Assembly: GCA_026646875.1 (NCBI GenBank)
Contig: JAPKHL010000010.1
Coordinates: 1 to 50,535 of the forward strand
Length of the DNA: 50,535 bases
From: Rhodocyclaceae bacterium
GTDB taxonomy: Bacteria > Pseudomonadota > Gammaproteobacteria > Burkholderiales > Rhodocyclaceae
Direction: 5' to 3'
A program made the position numbers and the translations under genes. The first letter of the stretch is position 1, and every line of letters begins with the position of its first letter. Shown piece after piece: positions 37,003-47,450 of this stretch. The notes beneath the pieces were generated by a model that had not been told where the DNA came from, did no database searches, and worked only from the letters and a program-made list of their open reading frames with translations.

Positions 37003-38159
37003 ACCTTGCCTCCCCGCATCAACTGGCGGTTCTCCCAATCGACACGCAGCAGCACTGCGAGCGCAACGCAGTTGGCGAGAATGCCGGAGCCGCCGAAACT
37101 CATCAGCGGCAGCGTCAGGCCCTTGGTCGGCAGCAGGCCCATGTTCACGCCCATGTTGATGAAGCCCTGCACGCCGATCCAGATGCCGATGCCCTGGGCG
37201 ACCAGCGCGGCGTAGAGCCGGTCGAGCGAAACCGCCTGGCGGCCGATCGCGAAGGCCCGCTGGACGAGCAGCGCGAACAGGACGATCACCGCCACCACGC
37301 CGGCGAAGCCCAGTTCCTCGGCTATCACCGCAAGCAGAAAATCGGTGTGCGCCTCCGGCAGATAGAAGAGCTTCTCGACGCTGGCGCCGAGCCCGACACC
37401 GAACAGTTCACCACGACCAAAGGCGATCAGCGCGTGCGACAGCTGGTAACCGCGCCCGAAGGCATCCGACCACGGGTCCATGAAGCCGAAGATGCGGTCG
37501 CGCCGGTAGGGCGAGACAACGATCAGCACGGTAAACGCCACCAGCAGCAGGACGATCAGCACGGCGAACAGCCGCGCGCGCATGCCGCCCAGAAAAAGAA
37601 TGCCGATGGCGATCGAGATGATCACCACCAGGGCACCGAAATCCGGCTCCTTGAGCAGCAGCACGCCGACCGCGACCATGGCGCCGGCCATCGGCAGGAA
37701 GGCCTTCTTCAGGTCGTGCATGTGCGGCATCTTGCGTACCGTGTAGTCGGCGGCATAGAGCACGGCGAAGAACTTCATCAGCTCGGACGGCTGCAGATTG
37801 GCGAAACCGAGCGGCAGCCAGCGGCGGGCGCCGTTGACCTCGCGCCCGATACCGGGAACCAGCACCAGCGCGAGCAATGCGAAACCGGCGACGAACAGCC
37901 ACGGCGCCAGCTGCTGCCAAGTGGCCAGCGGCACCTGGAAGGCCACGGCAGCGGCGACCAGGCCGATGGCCAGGAAGATGCTGTGACGGACAAGGAAGTA
38001 GGCCGGCTGGTTGCCGCTGAAGCGGCCGCCCTCGGCGGTGGCGATCGACGCCGAGTACACCATCACCAGACCGAGGATGAGCAGGAGCAGGGCGCTCCAC
38101 AGGAGCCCCATGTCGACCTCGGCGGGCGGCCGGCGGGCGGCGTCGAGCGACGGCAGCAT
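36999..38159 (-). CDS. ftsW: Septal peptidoglycan glycosyltransferase FtsW
   Basis: This 386-residue SEDS-family polymerase has about ten membrane helices. It partners with FtsI. Seen are [24 protein letters not shown] at the N-terminus, [25 protein letters not shown], the conserved ...[19 protein letters not shown] and the C-terminal [20 protein letters not shown]. The start is ATG at 38159, sharing one base with the murD stop (TGATG). Confidence 0.97.
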   Translation of the reverse strand: MLPSLDAARRPPAEVDMGLLWSALLLLILGLVMVYSASIATAEGGRFSGNQPAYFLVRHSIFLAIGLVAAAVAFQVPLATWQQLAPWLFVAGFALLALVLVPGIGREVNGARRWLPLGFANLQPSELMKFFAVLYAADYTVRKMPHMHDLKKAFLPMAGAMVAVGVLLLKEPDFGALVVIISIAIGILFLGGMRARLFAVLIVLLLVAFTVLIVVSPYRRDRIFGFMDPWSDAFGRGYQLSHALIAFGRGELFGVGLGASVEKLFYLPEAHTDFLLAVIAEELGFAGVVAVIVLFALLVQRAFAIGRQAVSLDRLYAALVAQGIGIWIGVQGFINMGVNMGLLPTKGLTLPLMSFGGSGILANCVALAVLLRVDWENRQLMRGGKV

Positions 38160-39649
38160 CAGATCTCCCGTCCGTCCGGCGCGTCCGCCACCGGCAGGGC
38201 GTTCACCGCCGCCACGAAGACTTCGGCGCGGTGCGCGTAGTTGCGGTACATGTCGAGGCTGGCGCAGGCCGGCGACAGCAGCACCGCATCGCCGGCCTGC
38301 GCCTGCGCGGCGCTCCAGCGCACGGCGTCGTCCATGTCCGCGCAGTGCCGCTGCGGCACACCGCAATCGGCAATGGCGGCGGCGATCGCCGGTGCGTCGC
38401 GGCCGATCAGCGCAACGCTGCGCGCATGCCGGGCCAGCGCCGCGGCCAGCGGCGAGAAATCCTGTCCCTTGCCATCCCCCCCGAGAATGATCGCCACCTT
38501 GCGCCCGAGTCCCTGCAGGGCCGCCAGCGTGGCACCAACGTTGGTGCCCTTGGAATCGTCGTAGTAGTCGACGCCGCCGATGCTGGCGACCTTCTCGACG
38601 CGGTGCGGGAGGCCCCGGAAGTTCTTCAGTGCCAGCAGCAGCGGATAGATCTGGATGCCAATGGCGCCGCACAGGGCCATCGCCGCCATGGCGTTGGCGG
38701 CGTTGTGCAGGCCGGCGACCGGCAGTTCATCGAGGCGCAGGAGACGCTCGTCCTTGTGCGCGATCCACAACCCGCCGGCGGCCTCGACCAGCCCGAGATC
38801 GAATTCGCCGCGCCCCTGGTCGAAGCCGAAGGTGATCAGGTCGCGCCCTGGCAGCGCCATCGCGCGCACCCGCGCATCGTCGCGGTTGATCACCTGCACG
38901 CCGTCGCCCTGGAAGATGCGCCGCTTGGCGGCGGCATAGGCATCCATGTCGGCGTAGCGATCGAGATGATCCTCGCTGACGTTGAGCACCGTCGCAGCGT
39001 CCGGTGCCAGGCTGTCGGTGGCTTCGAGCTGGAAGCTGGACAGTTCGAGCACCCAAACCTCGGGCAGTTCGCCGCGATCCTCGGCAGCCATCAGCGCGTC
39101 GAGCGCCGACGGCCCGATGTTGCCGGCCACGGCGACGCGGAGGCCGGCCCAGCGGCACATCTCCCCGGCCATCGTGGTGGTGGTGGTCTTGCCGTTCGAT
39201 CCGGTGATCGCGATGACTCTCGGACGCGGGCGCTGCGCATTGATCGCCCAGGCGAAGAGCTCGATTTCCGAAACCAGCGGCACGCCGCGCGCCACGGCCG
39301 CGCTCACCTCCGGCGTCTGCGCCGGAATCCCCGGTGAAATGGCGATCAGGTCGATGCCGTCGAACAGTGCGGCGGTGAAGGGGCCGGCGATCAATTCAGC
39401 CGCCGGCGCGACGGCGCGCAAGGCCTCGACGTTCGGCGGCTGCGGGCGGGAATCGGCGACGCGCAGCAGCGCGACCTCCTGCCGGGCCGCCCAGCGCGCC
39501 ATCGCGAGGCCGCTCTCGCCGAGGCCGAGCACGAGCAGGCGCTTGCCCTTGAGGCTTTTCTTGCGCAGCCGCAGGGTGTCGAGCGAGATGCGCTTGACGC
39601 CGGCGCCCTTGTCGTGACGATCGTGGCGATGATCGTGGGAGTGTGTCAT
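38159..39649 (-). CDS. murD: UDP-N-acetylmuramoylalanine--D-glutamate ligase, with His-rich N-terminal extension
   Basis: This 496-residue Mur ligase adds D-Glu. Core motifs are [20 protein letters not shown], the ATP loop [37 protein letters not shown] and [18 protein letters not shown]. The core begins only near residue 39. Before it lies an extension beginning [15 protein letters not shown], with five His in 12 residues. The start ATG at 39649 overlaps the mraY stop by ATGA. No other acceptable start codon follows before the core, so the extension is probably real. The protein is about 40 residues longer than common MurD. Confidence 0.94.
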   Translation of the reverse strand: MTHSHDHRHDRHDKGAGVKRISLDTLRLRKKSLKGKRLLVLGLGESGLAMARWAARQEVALLRVADSRPQPPNVEALRAVAPAAELIAGPFTAALFDGIDLIAISPGIPAQTPEVSAAVARGVPLVSEIELFAWAINAQRPRPRVIAITGSNGKTTTTTMAGEMCRWAGLRVAVAGNIGPSALDALMAAEDRGELPEVWVLELSSFQLEATDSLAPDAATVLNVSEDHLDRYADMDAYAAAKRRIFQGDGVQVINRDDARVRAMALPGRDLITFGFDQGRGEFDLGLVEAAGGLWIAHKDERLLRLDELPVAGLHNAANAMAAMALCGAIGIQIYPLLLALKNFRGLPHRVEKVASIGGVDYYDDSKGTNVGATLAALQGLGRKVAIILGGDGKGQDFSPLAAALARHARSVALIGRDAPAIAAAIADCGVPQRHCADMDDAVRWSAAQAQAGDAVLLSPACASLDMYRNYAHRAEVFVAAVNALPVADAPDGREI

Positions 39650-40734
39650 CTGAGTTTCAGTGTCGAGAGGCCGACCAGCACCAGCATGATGGTGATGATC
39701 CAGAAGCGGACGACGACCTGGGTTTCCTTCCAGCCGCCGAGTTCGTAATGGTGGTGCAGCGGCGCCATCCGGAAGATCCGCTTGCCGCCGGTGAATTTGA
39801 AGTAGAGGACCTGTGCCGCAACCGACAGGGTTTCGGCGACGAACACTCCGCCCATGATCGCCAGCACGATTTCCTGGCGCACGATGACGGCCACCGTGCC
39901 GAGTGCGGCGCCCAGCGCCAGCGCACCGACGTCGCCCATGAAGACTTCCGCCGGATAGGCGTTGAACCACAGGAAACCCAGCCCGGCCCCGGCCATCGCC
40001 CCGAGGAACACGGCCAGCTCGCCGGCTCCCGGAACGTAGGGCAGCAACAGGTACTTGGCGAACACCGCGTTCCCGGCGACGTAGGCGAAGATGGCCAGGG
40101 CGCCGGCGATCATCACCGCCGGCATGATGGCCAGTCCGTCGAGTCCATCGGTGAGATTCACCGCGTTGCTGGTGCCGACGATGACGAAATAGGTCAGGAC
40201 GATGAAGCCGACGACACCGAGCGGATAGGCAACGGTCTTGAAGAAGGGGACGATCAGCGCCATCTGCGCCGGCACGTTGGCGGTGAGCCCGAGGTACACC
40301 GCCGCGGCGAGGCCGAAGACCGACTGCCAGAAATATTTCCAGCGGCTGGCCAGCCCCTTCGGGTCGCGGTAGACCACCTTCTTCCAGTCGTCATACCAGC
40401 CGATCGCGCCGAAGCTCAGGGTGACGATCAGCACCACCCAGAGATAGCGGTTGCCAAGATCGCCCCAGAGCAGCGTGGTGATGGCGATGGCGATCAGGAT
40501 CAGGGCACCGCCCATGGTTGGCGTACCGGATTTGCTGAGATGCGTCTGCGGTCCGTCGGTGCGCACCGCCTGGCCGATCTTCTTGGCTGCCAGCCAACGG
40601 ATGACCGCCGGTCCGGCGACAAAGGAGATCAGCAGCGCGGTCATCGCGGCGAGCACAGCGCGCAGCGTGATGTAGTTGAAGACATTGAAGGCGCGGATAT
40701 CCTGCGCCAGCCATTGGGCGAGCATGAGCAGCAT
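39646..40734 (-). CDS. mraY: Phospho-N-acetylmuramoyl-pentapeptide transferase
   Basis: This 362-residue polytopic enzyme (ten helices) transfers phospho-MurNAc-pentapeptide to undecaprenyl phosphate, making lipid I. It has the motif [10 protein letters not shown], the active-site [43 protein letters not shown] and [13 protein letters not shown]. The start is ATG at 40734, sharing a base with the murF stop (TAATG). Confidence 0.97.
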   Translation of the reverse strand: MLLMLAQWLAQDIRAFNVFNYITLRAVLAAMTALLISFVAGPAVIRWLAAKKIGQAVRTDGPQTHLSKSGTPTMGGALILIAIAITTLLWGDLGNRYLWVVLIVTLSFGAIGWYDDWKKVVYRDPKGLASRWKYFWQSVFGLAAAVYLGLTANVPAQMALIVPFFKTVAYPLGVVGFIVLTYFVIVGTSNAVNLTDGLDGLAIMPAVMIAGALAIFAYVAGNAVFAKYLLLPYVPGAGELAVFLGAMAGAGLGFLWFNAYPAEVFMGDVGALALGAALGTVAVIVRQEIVLAIMGGVFVAETLSVAAQVLYFKFTGGKRIFRMAPLHHHYELGGWKETQVVVRFWIITIMLVLVGLSTLKLR

Positions 40735-42122
40735 TATTGGTTTCCTCCGCCGGCCGGGGCAGCGAGGGCGTCGGCCACCCGCTCCATGCGCATGAAGCGC
40801 GAGCCCTTGACCAGCACGGTCGTATCCGGCGTCAGTTCCGGGCGCAGCGCCTCGACGAGGTCGTCGACCCTGCGGAAATGCTCGGCGCCGGCGCCGAAGT
40901 TGTGTGCGGCGATGGCGCTCGATTCGCCGAGCGCGTACAGCCGGTCGATCCCCTGGCTCTTGGCATAGCCGCCGATCTCGTCGTGGAACTGTCCGGTCAT
41001 CTCGCCGATCTCGCCCATGTCGCCGAGCACCAGAATCTTGCGGCCGATGGTGCTGGCCAGCACGTCGATGCCGGCGCGCACCGAATCGGGGTTGGCATTG
41101 TAGGTGTCGTCGAGCAGGACGGCGCCGTTCAGCCCGGCCCGCCGCTGCAGGCGCCCCTTGACGCCGGCGAAGGCAGCCAGGCCGGCCGCGGCGGTCGCGA
41201 ACGGCAACCCGGCGGCCAGCGCGGCGGCGGCCGCGGCCAGCGCGTTGCATGCGTTGTGGCGCCCCGGCAGGGCCAGCGACAGCTCGCTCCGCTGCCCCAG
41301 CGCCTGCAGGACCAGGCGGTTCTCGAGCCCGTGCGGGTGGCACTCGCCGCGCACGTCGGCCTCCGGCGCGAAGCCGAAGGCCAGGATGCGGCGCCCGGCG
41401 TTCCGCGCGCGCCACATGGGCGCCCATTCGTCGTCGGCGTTGATCACCGCAACGCCGTCGGCGCCGAGACCATCGTAGATGTGCCCCTTTTCGGCGGCGA
41501 TCGCCTCGATCGAGCCCATGCCGGCAAGGTGCGCGCGCTGCGCATTGGTGACCAGGGCCACTGTCGGCCGGGCGAGGCCGGCGAGATAGGCGATCTCGCC
41601 GGGATGATTCATGCCCATCTCGACGATCGCGGCGCGATGCCCGGCATCCAGTTGCAGCAGGGTGAGCGGCAGGCCGATGTCGTTGTTGAGATTGCCCTGC
41701 GTGGCCAGCACAGCGTCGCCGAAGGCGCTGCGCAGGATGCTGGCGATCATTTCCTTGGTCGTCGTCTTGCCGTTGCTGCCGGTCACCGCGATCACCGGCA
41801 GCGTGAAGCGGGCGCGCCAATCTGCCGCCAGCGCGCCGAGCGCCAGTCGGGTATCGGCAACCGCCACGCAGGGCAGTCCGCCGGCGGCGGCCAGATCCGC
41901 CGCATCGGCGTCGGCGCAGACCACCGCAGCGGCCGCGCCGGCGGCACGCGCGGCGGCAAGAAAGCGATGTCCGTCGAAATTCTCCCCGCGCAGGGCGAAG
42001 AACAGCTCGCCGGCAGCGATTCGCCGGCTGTCGGTCGACACCCCGCTGAAGCGGACATTGTCGCCGTGCAGGGAACCGCCGCAGGCCCGGGCGACGGCGT
42101 TCAGGTCCAGGGCGACGCTCAT
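40734..42122 (-). CDS. murF: UDP-N-acetylmuramoyl-tripeptide--D-alanyl-D-alanine ligase
   Basis: This 462-residue Mur ligase adds D-Ala-D-Ala. It has the N-terminal [28 protein letters not shown], the ATP loop [37 protein letters not shown] and [18 protein letters not shown]. The start is ATG at 42122, overlapping the murE stop by ATGA. Confidence 0.97.
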   Translation of the reverse strand: MSVALDLNAVARACGGSLHGDNVRFSGVSTDSRRIAAGELFFALRGENFDGHRFLAAARAAGAAAAVVCADADAADLAAAGGLPCVAVADTRLALGALAADWRARFTLPVIAVTGSNGKTTTKEMIASILRSAFGDAVLATQGNLNNDIGLPLTLLQLDAGHRAAIVEMGMNHPGEIAYLAGLARPTVALVTNAQRAHLAGMGSIEAIAAEKGHIYDGLGADGVAVINADDEWAPMWRARNAGRRILAFGFAPEADVRGECHPHGLENRLVLQALGQRSELSLALPGRHNACNALAAAAAALAAGLPFATAAAGLAAFAGVKGRLQRRAGLNGAVLLDDTYNANPDSVRAGIDVLASTIGRKILVLGDMGEIGEMTGQFHDEIGGYAKSQGIDRLYALGESSAIAAHNFGAGAEHFRRVDDLVEALRPELTPDTTVLVKGSRFMRMERVADALAAPAGGGNQ

Positions 42123-43639
42123 TGTTCCTTCTCCCGACGGGCGGCCAGCGCGCGCTGCGCCTCGGCGAGATCCGAGAACGGACGGCGCTGGCCGGCGATT
42201 TCCTGATAGGGCTCGTGCCCCTTGCCGGCGATCAGCACGACATCGGCCGGGCCGGCCTGCGCCACGGCGCGGGCGATGGCCGCCGCGCGATCGATTTCGC
42301 TGTCGGCCGCCGGTGCGCCGGCGCGGATCTCCTCGATGATCGTCCCGGCATCCTCGCTGCGCGGGTTGTCGCTGGTCAGCACGACACGGTCGGCGAGGCG
42401 CGCGGCCACCTCGCCCATCAGCGGCCGCTTGCCGCGATCCCGGTCGCCGCCGCAGCCGAACACGCAGACCAGCCGCGCGCCGCGTGCCACCGCCACTTCG
42501 CGCAGGGCATGCAGGGCATTCTCGAGCGCGTCGGGGGTATGCGCGTAATCGACCACGATCAGCGGCTCATTGTGTCCGCCGAGCTTCTCCAGGCGCCCCG
42601 GCGGCGGGGTCAGCACGGCGAAGCGTTCGGCGATCTCCCGGGGCGACAGACCGGCATCGAGCAGGACGGCAGCCACCGCCAGCAGGTTGGAGACGTTGAA
42701 GCGGCCGATCAGACCGGTCTCCACGAGGGCGCGTCCGCCCGGTGCGCAGAGACGGAAGCGCAGCCCCTCCGGGGTGGCCTGAACGTCCTCGGCGCTGACC
42801 GTGCCGGGCTGTGCGACGCTTGCCGCGGCTTGCGTGTAGCCGATCCGCTTGCTCGCCGCGCTGCGCTCGAACAAGACGCGTCCGTGGGGATCGTCGAGGT
42901 TGATCACGGCCAGGCGCAGGCGCGGCCAGGAGAACAGCCTTTCCTTGGCCGCGGCGTAGTCTTCCATGCTGCCGTGGTAATCGAGATGGTCGCGCGTGAG
43001 ATTGGTGAACACCGCGACGTCGACCCGCGCCCCGTTCAGCCGGCCTTCCTCGATCCCGATCGAGCTGACCTCGAGCGCACAGGCCTGCGCGCCGGCATCG
43101 GCGAAGTGTGCCAGGGCGTGCATCAGGGTGGTCGCCTCGGGGGTGGTGAAGCCGGTGTCGACCAGTGCGCCCGGGAAACCGGCGCCAAGCGTGCCGATCA
43201 CCGCGCAGCGGCGCGGATGGCTGCGGGCGATCCACTGGCTGACGGTGGTCTTGCCGTTGGTGCCGGTGATGCCGATCAGCGACAGGCGTTCGCTCGGCCG
43301 GCCATGAACGGCGTGCGCCAGCGGACCGCAGAGCGCGCGCAAACCATTCGCCGGGAGCTGCGGCACGCCCCAGGCGGAATCCCAGGTGAAATCCGGGGTG
43401 GCCTCCCAGAGGACGGCAGCGGCACCGCGCGCGATGGCGTCGGCAATGTAGCGACGGCCGTCGGCCAGGTCGCCCGGATAGGCCACAAAGAGATCACCGG
43501 GATGGACCTGCCGGCTGTCGTCCGCGACGCCGGTCGGCTGCACGGCGAGCCCGGCCAGCCGGGCGAGCAGCGTCCGGACGGCTTCTGCCTCGACGCGGCC
43601 GCCGGCAGGATCGAGCGCGGGATCGAAAGCGGCGACCAT
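42119..43639 (-). CDS. murE: UDP-MurNAc-L-Ala-D-Glu--meso-DAP ligase
   Basis: This 506-residue Mur ligase has [18 protein letters not shown], the ATP loop [52 protein letters not shown] and [20 protein letters not shown] is the meso-diaminopimelate recognition motif, so the wall should be mDAP-type. The start is ATG at 43639, sharing a base with the ftsI stop (TGATG). Confidence 0.97.
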   Translation of the reverse strand: MVAAFDPALDPAGGRVEAEAVRTLLARLAGLAVQPTGVADDSRQVHPGDLFVAYPGDLADGRRYIADAIARGAAAVLWEATPDFTWDSAWGVPQLPANGLRALCGPLAHAVHGRPSERLSLIGITGTNGKTTVSQWIARSHPRRCAVIGTLGAGFPGALVDTGFTTPEATTLMHALAHFADAGAQACALEVSSIGIEEGRLNGARVDVAVFTNLTRDHLDYHGSMEDYAAAKERLFSWPRLRLAVINLDDPHGRVLFERSAASKRIGYTQAAASVAQPGTVSAEDVQATPEGLRFRLCAPGGRALVETGLIGRFNVSNLLAVAAVLLDAGLSPREIAERFAVLTPPPGRLEKLGGHNEPLIVVDYAHTPDALENALHALREVAVARGARLVCVFGCGGDRDRGKRPLMGEVAARLADRVVLTSDNPRSEDAGTIIEEIRAGAPAADSEIDRAAAIARAVAQAGPADVVLIAGKGHEPYQEIAGQRRPFSDLAEAQRALAARREKEQ

Positions 43640-45381
43640 CAGAGACGCTCCCGGGCGTTGCCACCGTTGGCCACCTGCAGCGGTGCGTCGGGCGGGATCC
43701 CGAGGGTACGCAGCGCACTGGCCGTCACCGAAGCGAAAACCGGACCGGCGACGTCACCGCCGTAATGCCGGCCGCCGCCCGGCTCGTCGATCATCACCGC
43801 GACGATCAGGCGCGGATCCGAGGCTGGCGCGAAGCCGACGAAGGAGGACACGTACTTGTTGGTGTACTGGCCGCTCTCCAGCTTGTGCGCAGTGCCGGTC
43901 TTGCCGGCGACGCGGTAGCCGGGAATCTGCGCCTTCGGTGCCGTGCCGCCCGGCTGCACGGCCATTTCCAGCATGGCGCGCACCTCGCGGGCGGTCTGCG
44001 GGCTGAACACCTGCATGCCCTGCACCAGCGGTGTCTCGCTGCGGGTGAGCGAGAGCGGGATCAGATCGCCGTCGCGGGCGAACACGGTATAGGCCCGCAC
44101 CAGCTGCATCAGCGAAACGGAAATGCCGTGCCCGTAGGACATCGTCGCCTGCTCGATCGGACGCCAGGATTTCCAGGGACGCAGCCGGCCGGCCACCTCG
44201 CCCGGGAAGCCGAGACGCGGCGCCTGCCCGAAGCCGACGGCATCGAACATCGCCCACATTTCCTCGGCGGGCAGCGTCGCAGCCAACTTGGCAGCGCCGA
44301 CGTTCGACGATTTCTGGATGATCTGGGCGACGGTCAGGGCACCGTGCGGGTGCGCGTCCGAGATCGTCGCCTTGCCGATGGTGAGGCGCCCGGGCGCGCA
44401 GTCGATCACCGAATCGAAGCGGAACTTGCCCTTTTCCAGGGCCAGCGCGGCGGTGAAGGGTTTCAGCGTGGACCCCGGCTCGAAGGTATCGGTGAGCGCC
44501 CGGTTGCGCAGCTGCGCACCGGTCAGGTTGTCGCGGTTGTTGGGGTTGTAGGTCGGCCAGTTGGCGAGGGCAAGGATCTCGCCAGTCTTGGCGTCGAGCA
44601 CGACGACGCCGCCGGCCTTGGCCTTGTGTTCGGCAACGGCCTGGCGCAGCTGGCTGAAGGCCAGGTACTGGATCTTCGAGTCGAGCGACAGGCGGATGTC
44701 GCGCCCGTCCTGCGGCGGCCGGATCGAACCGACGTCCTCGACGATCTGCCCACGCCGGTCGCGGATCACGCTGCGGCTGCCGGGCCGGCCGAGCAGCTGG
44801 CCCTGGAAGGCGAGTTCGACGCCTTCCAGCCCCTTGTCGTCGACGCCGGTGAACCCGACGATGTGGGCGGTCATCTCGCCGGTCGGGTAGAAGCGCCGGT
44901 ATTCCTTGCTCTGGCCGATGCCGGGCAGCTTGAGCGCGGCGATGCGCTCGCCGACATCGGGCGGAATCTGCCGCTGCAGGAAGACGAAGCTCTTGTCGCT
45001 GGACAGCTTGCGGGTCAGCTCCTTGTGCTCGATCTCCAGCAATTCGGCGAGCTGGCGACTCTGTTCCGGCTGCAGCCGGGCTTCCGCCGGGATCGCCCAG
45101 ACCGATTTCATCGGTGTCGACACGGCGAGGATGTCGCCGTGCCGGTCGGCGATGCGGCCGCGCGATGCGGAAATCTCGAGGTCGCGGCGATAGCGCGATT
45201 CACCCTTTTCCTGCAGGAAGGCGTCGTTGAGCACCTGCAGGTAGAAGGCGCGGCCGATCAGCACGCCGAAGGAGGCGAGGATGAGCACGGCCATCAGGCG
45301 CGAGCGCCAGCCCGGCAGGCGCAGCTGGAGAATCGGGCTCTCGGCGAAGCGGTGTGCCTGCGCGCCCTTGAAGCGCATCAT
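43639..45381 (-). CDS. ftsI: Septal transpeptidase FtsI (PBP3)
   Basis: This 580-residue class B penicillin-binding protein has an N-terminal membrane helix (about 28-48). The PBP dimerisation domain contains RGRIADRHGDILAVS and YRRFYPTGEMTAHIVGFTGVDDKGLEGVEL. The transpeptidase site has Ser304 in GSTLKPFT (SxxK), SSN at 358-360 and a KTG in VAGKTGTAHK. It cross-links septal peptidoglycan with FtsW. Two Met codons are adjacent at 45381 and 45378. The first overlaps the ftsL stop by ATGA. Confidence 0.97.
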   Translation of the reverse strand: MMRFKGAQAHRFAESPILQLRLPGWRSRLMAVLILASFGVLIGRAFYLQVLNDAFLQEKGESRYRRDLEISASRGRIADRHGDILAVSTPMKSVWAIPAEARLQPEQSRQLAELLEIEHKELTRKLSSDKSFVFLQRQIPPDVGERIAALKLPGIGQSKEYRRFYPTGEMTAHIVGFTGVDDKGLEGVELAFQGQLLGRPGSRSVIRDRRGQIVEDVGSIRPPQDGRDIRLSLDSKIQYLAFSQLRQAVAEHKAKAGGVVVLDAKTGEILALANWPTYNPNNRDNLTGAQLRNRALTDTFEPGSTLKPFTAALALEKGKFRFDSVIDCAPGRLTIGKATISDAHPHGALTVAQIIQKSSNVGAAKLAATLPAEEMWAMFDAVGFGQAPRLGFPGEVAGRLRPWKSWRPIEQATMSYGHGISVSLMQLVRAYTVFARDGDLIPLSLTRSETPLVQGMQVFSPQTAREVRAMLEMAVQPGGTAPKAQIPGYRVAGKTGTAHKLESGQYTNKYVSSFVGFAPASDPRLIVAVMIDEPGGGRHYGGDVAGPVFASVTASALRTLGIPPDAPLQVANGGNARERL

Positions 45382-45665
45382 GGCCGTCCCTCGCCAGCGG
45401 CCGGCGCGCGCGTCGCGACGAGCATGCGCGCCGCCTCGGGCGTGCGCATGCGCAGCTTTTCGCGGGCGATCTTCTCGATGCGCGGCGGCGTCGCCCAGGT
45501 GGACAGCTCGAGCTGCAGCTGGCCGAACTCGACGTCCAGCTGCCGCGCCCGCTCCTGTTCCGCCTCGAGCGTCTGGAACAGCTTGCGCGCCTTGTGCTGC
45601 GAGGTGACCACCCCGAGCGCGCAGAGCAGCGCGGCAACCAGCAGGAGAAGGTTGATACGCAGCAC
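45378..45665 (-). CDS. ftsL: Cell division protein FtsL
   Basis: This 95-residue bitopic protein has one membrane helix (VLRINLLLLVAALLCALGVVTS) followed by a periplasmic coiled coil, AEQERARQLDVEFGQLQLELSTWATPPRIEKIAREKLRM. This is the FtsL layout, with the conserved A..KL.M end. The start is GTG at 45665-45663, 1 nt after the rsmH stop codon. Longer readings enter rsmH in another frame. Confidence 0.9.
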   Translation of the reverse strand: MLRINLLLLVAALLCALGVVTSQHKARKLFQTLEAEQERARQLDVEFGQLQLELSTWATPPRIEKIAREKLRMRTPEAARMLVATRAPAAGEGRP

Positions 45666-45666
45666 G

Positions 45667-46608
45667 TCAGCCGCCCCCGCCGGCGGTTTTCTCGGCGACA
45701 CGCAGGACCGCGCTGCGCGCCCGCGGATTCGCCGCCACTTCGGCTGCATCCGCCCGGACGGGCTTGCCGATCACCCGCAGACGGGGTTGCGGCAGCTCCG
45801 CCGCGCGCAGCGGCAGGTCGCGCGGCAGGGTGTCGGGCGCTGCTTCGCCGCGCATGAAGCGCTTGACGATGCGGTCCTCGAGCGAGTGGAAACTGATCAC
45901 CGCCAGGCGTCCGCCGGGTTTCAGGAGATCCATGGCCTGCGGCAGAACTAGCGCAAGCTGTTCGAGTTCCTGATTGATATGAATCCGTAGAGCTTGAAAG
46001 GTGCGCGTCGCCGGGTCCTGGCCGGGCTCGCGGGTCCGCACGGTTTCGCGTACGAGCGCGGCGAGCTCACCTGTGGTTGTAAGAGGCCGCTCGCTCCGAG
46101 CAGCCACAATCTTCTTTGCAATCTGGAAAGCAAACCGTTCTTCGCCATAGTTCTTGATGACCTCCGTGATGTCCCTGATTTCCGCCCGCGCCAGCCATTC
46201 GGCGGCCGTCTCCCCCTGCGTCGTGTCCATGCGCATGTCGAGCGGTGCATCGAAGCGGAAGCTGAAGCCCCGCTCCCCTTCGTCGAGCTGCGGCGACGAC
46301 ACTCCGATATCGAGGAGCACGCCGTCCACGGCTGCGAATCCTGCCTGCCGCGCGGCCTCGGCGAGTTCGCCGAAAGGCCGGTGCAGCACGGTCAGTCTTG
46401 GATCGGCAATCGCCCGCGCGGCAGCGATCGCCTGCGGGTCGCGGTCGAGCGCCAGCAGGCGCCCCTGCGGCCCGAGCCGTTCGAGAATCATGCGGCTGTG
46501 CCCACCCCGCCCGAAGGTGCCGTCGACGTAGACGCCGGCGGCCCCGACTTCCAGCGCGGCGACCGCTTCGTGCAGCAGAACCGTGCGGTGCTGCGCGCCG
46601 GAGCTCAC
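45667..46608 (-). CDS. rsmH: 16S rRNA (cytosine1402-N4)-methyltransferase
   Basis: This 313-residue SAM-dependent enzyme (MraW) methylates C1402 in the ribosomal decoding centre. Motifs are [59 protein letters not shown] and [18 protein letters not shown]. The start is GTG at 46608-46606, overlapping the mraZ stop as GTGA. Two stretches (45945-46005 and 46070-46150) use clearly lower-GC codons than the rest of the gene. Confidence 0.96.
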   Translation of the reverse strand: MSSGAQHRTVLLHEAVAALEVGAAGVYVDGTFGRGGHSRMILERLGPQGRLLALDRDPQAIAAARAIADPRLTVLHRPFGELAEAARQAGFAAVDGVLLDIGVSSPQLDEGERGFSFRFDAPLDMRMDTTQGETAAEWLARAEIRDITEVIKNYGEERFAFQIAKKIVAARSERPLTTTGELAALVRETVRTREPGQDPATRTFQALRIHINQELEQLALVLPQAMDLLKPGGRLAVISFHSLEDRIVKRFMRGEAAPDTLPRDLPLRAAELPQPRLRVIGKPVRADAAEVAANPRARSAVLRVAEKTAGGGG

Positions 46609-47051
46609 AGCGCAAGGTCCTCGAGCCCGGGCGGCAGCCCCTGGTCCCCCATCGCGAAGATGGCGTCCTGCTGTTTCTGCCAGCCGGCATCCGACCAGAT
46701 TTCGAAGTGACTGCCCTGCCCGACCAGCCAGACCTGCTTTTCGAGCTGCGCGAACTGGCGCAGCTCCGGGGCGACGAGCAGGCGGCCCGCGGAATCCATC
46801 GCCTCCTCGCGCGCGTTACCGACGAGCAGGCGCTTGATGGCCGCCGACTGGGGATTGAAGCTGGACGCGGCGAGCACCTTGTCGCGGATCGGCGCCCAAG
46901 CGGGATTCGGATAGAGCAACAGGCAGCGGTGCGGATGCGCGGTCAGGACGAGGGTGCCGCCCGAGGCTTCGGCAAGCGCCTCGCGGTGGCGCGCCGGAAT
47001 GGCGAGCCGCCCCTTGGCGTCAAGACTCAGCGCTGCCGCACCCTGAAACAT
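46605..47051 (-). CDS. mraZ: Transcriptional regulator MraZ
   Basis: This 148-residue protein is a double AbrB-like DNA-binding protein. Both repeats carry the DxxxR signature: [17 protein letters not shown] (near 10-26) and [17 protein letters not shown] (about 85-101). MraZ forms a ring and represses its own dcw operon. The start is ATG at 47051 and the first repeat begins only a few residues in. The operon promoter and three TGG-type boxes lie at 47093-47145. It is the first gene of the dcw operon. Confidence 0.96.
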   Translation of the reverse strand: MFQGAAALSLDAKGRLAIPARHREALAEASGGTLVLTAHPHRCLLLYPNPAWAPIRDKVLAASSFNPQSAAIKRLLVGNAREEAMDSAGRLLVAPELRQFAQLEKQVWLVGQGSHFEIWSDAGWQKQQDAIFAMGDQGLPPGLEDLAL

Positions 47052-47092
47052 CGAACCGGATCCCCTTTATCGAACCGGGAAACTCCCGGATT

Positions 47093-47145
47093 CCCCACTT
47101 TGCACCACTTGTTCCCACTTTAAGACAAAGAAATCGGCAAGGCAA
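47093..47145 (-). promoter_or_regulatory. dcw operon promoter with three MraZ boxes
   Basis: On the minus strand TTGCCT (47145-47140), 17 nt and TAAAGT (47122-47117) form the promoter. Immediately downstream are TGGGA (47117-47113), TGGTG (47107-47103) and TGGGG (47097-47093), in a strict 10-nt period. Tandem TGGGN repeats spaced by about 5 nt are the known MraZ operator. Their position over the transcription start implies autorepression. Confidence 0.75.
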
Positions 47146-47350
47146 GGGGGGTTTTACGGTTTTTTCCAATGACGACAAGGACTTATAGCCTGTTTCGAAG
47201 GAATTTTTTGAAAAAATTACCCTTTAAAAACAATGCTGACAAAGCGCTAGTTAAAGTGCTTTGTTACGAACGATCCGGCTTCGCTGCGAAATGACGCGAG
47301 GGTGGCACGGGCAAGGGCTGCGCCCGTCCGAAGGAAAGGCAGGAACGGCG
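47146..47350. other. Non-coding AT-rich segment with palindromes between mraZ and rnpB
   Basis: The whole gap from 47052 to 47450 has no gene I can support. The part 47146-47270 is strikingly AT-rich for this genome. It holds a perfect 17-nt palindrome AATTTTTT-G-AAAAAATT (47202-47218) and a 10-bp hairpin, ACAAAGCGCT/AGTGCTTTGT (47239-47248 and 47255-47264, one G-U). Between 47310 and 47330 there is a smaller ACGGGC/GCCCGT hairpin. It may be an UP-element or nucleoid-protein region for the dcw promoter, or hold a small RNA on the minus strand. Confidence 0.5.
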
Positions 47351-47393
47351 GAAAAGGGAGGTGCCGGGAACGTCATGCCAGCGCCGACCTCCC
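47351..47393 (-). terminator. Candidate terminator of rnpB
   Basis: GGGAGGT (47387-47393 on the minus strand) pairs with ACCTCCC (47362-47356), followed by TTTT (47355-47352). The loop of 24 nt is long and an overlapping GCCGGGA/TCCCGGC stem is possible, so the structure is uncertain. It is 58 nt beyond the rnpB 3' end. Confidence 0.4.
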
Positions 47394-47450
47394 GGCGGGG
47401 GACGTCCACCGTGGGAACGAAGGGGGGCGATGGGTATCGAGGGAGGGGGG

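Noticed and set aside
43765-45951. Open frame of 728 codons opposite ftsI/ftsL
   Set aside because: It is an antisense shadow of ftsI with His/Gln/Gly-rich composition and no promoter or ribosome-binding site.
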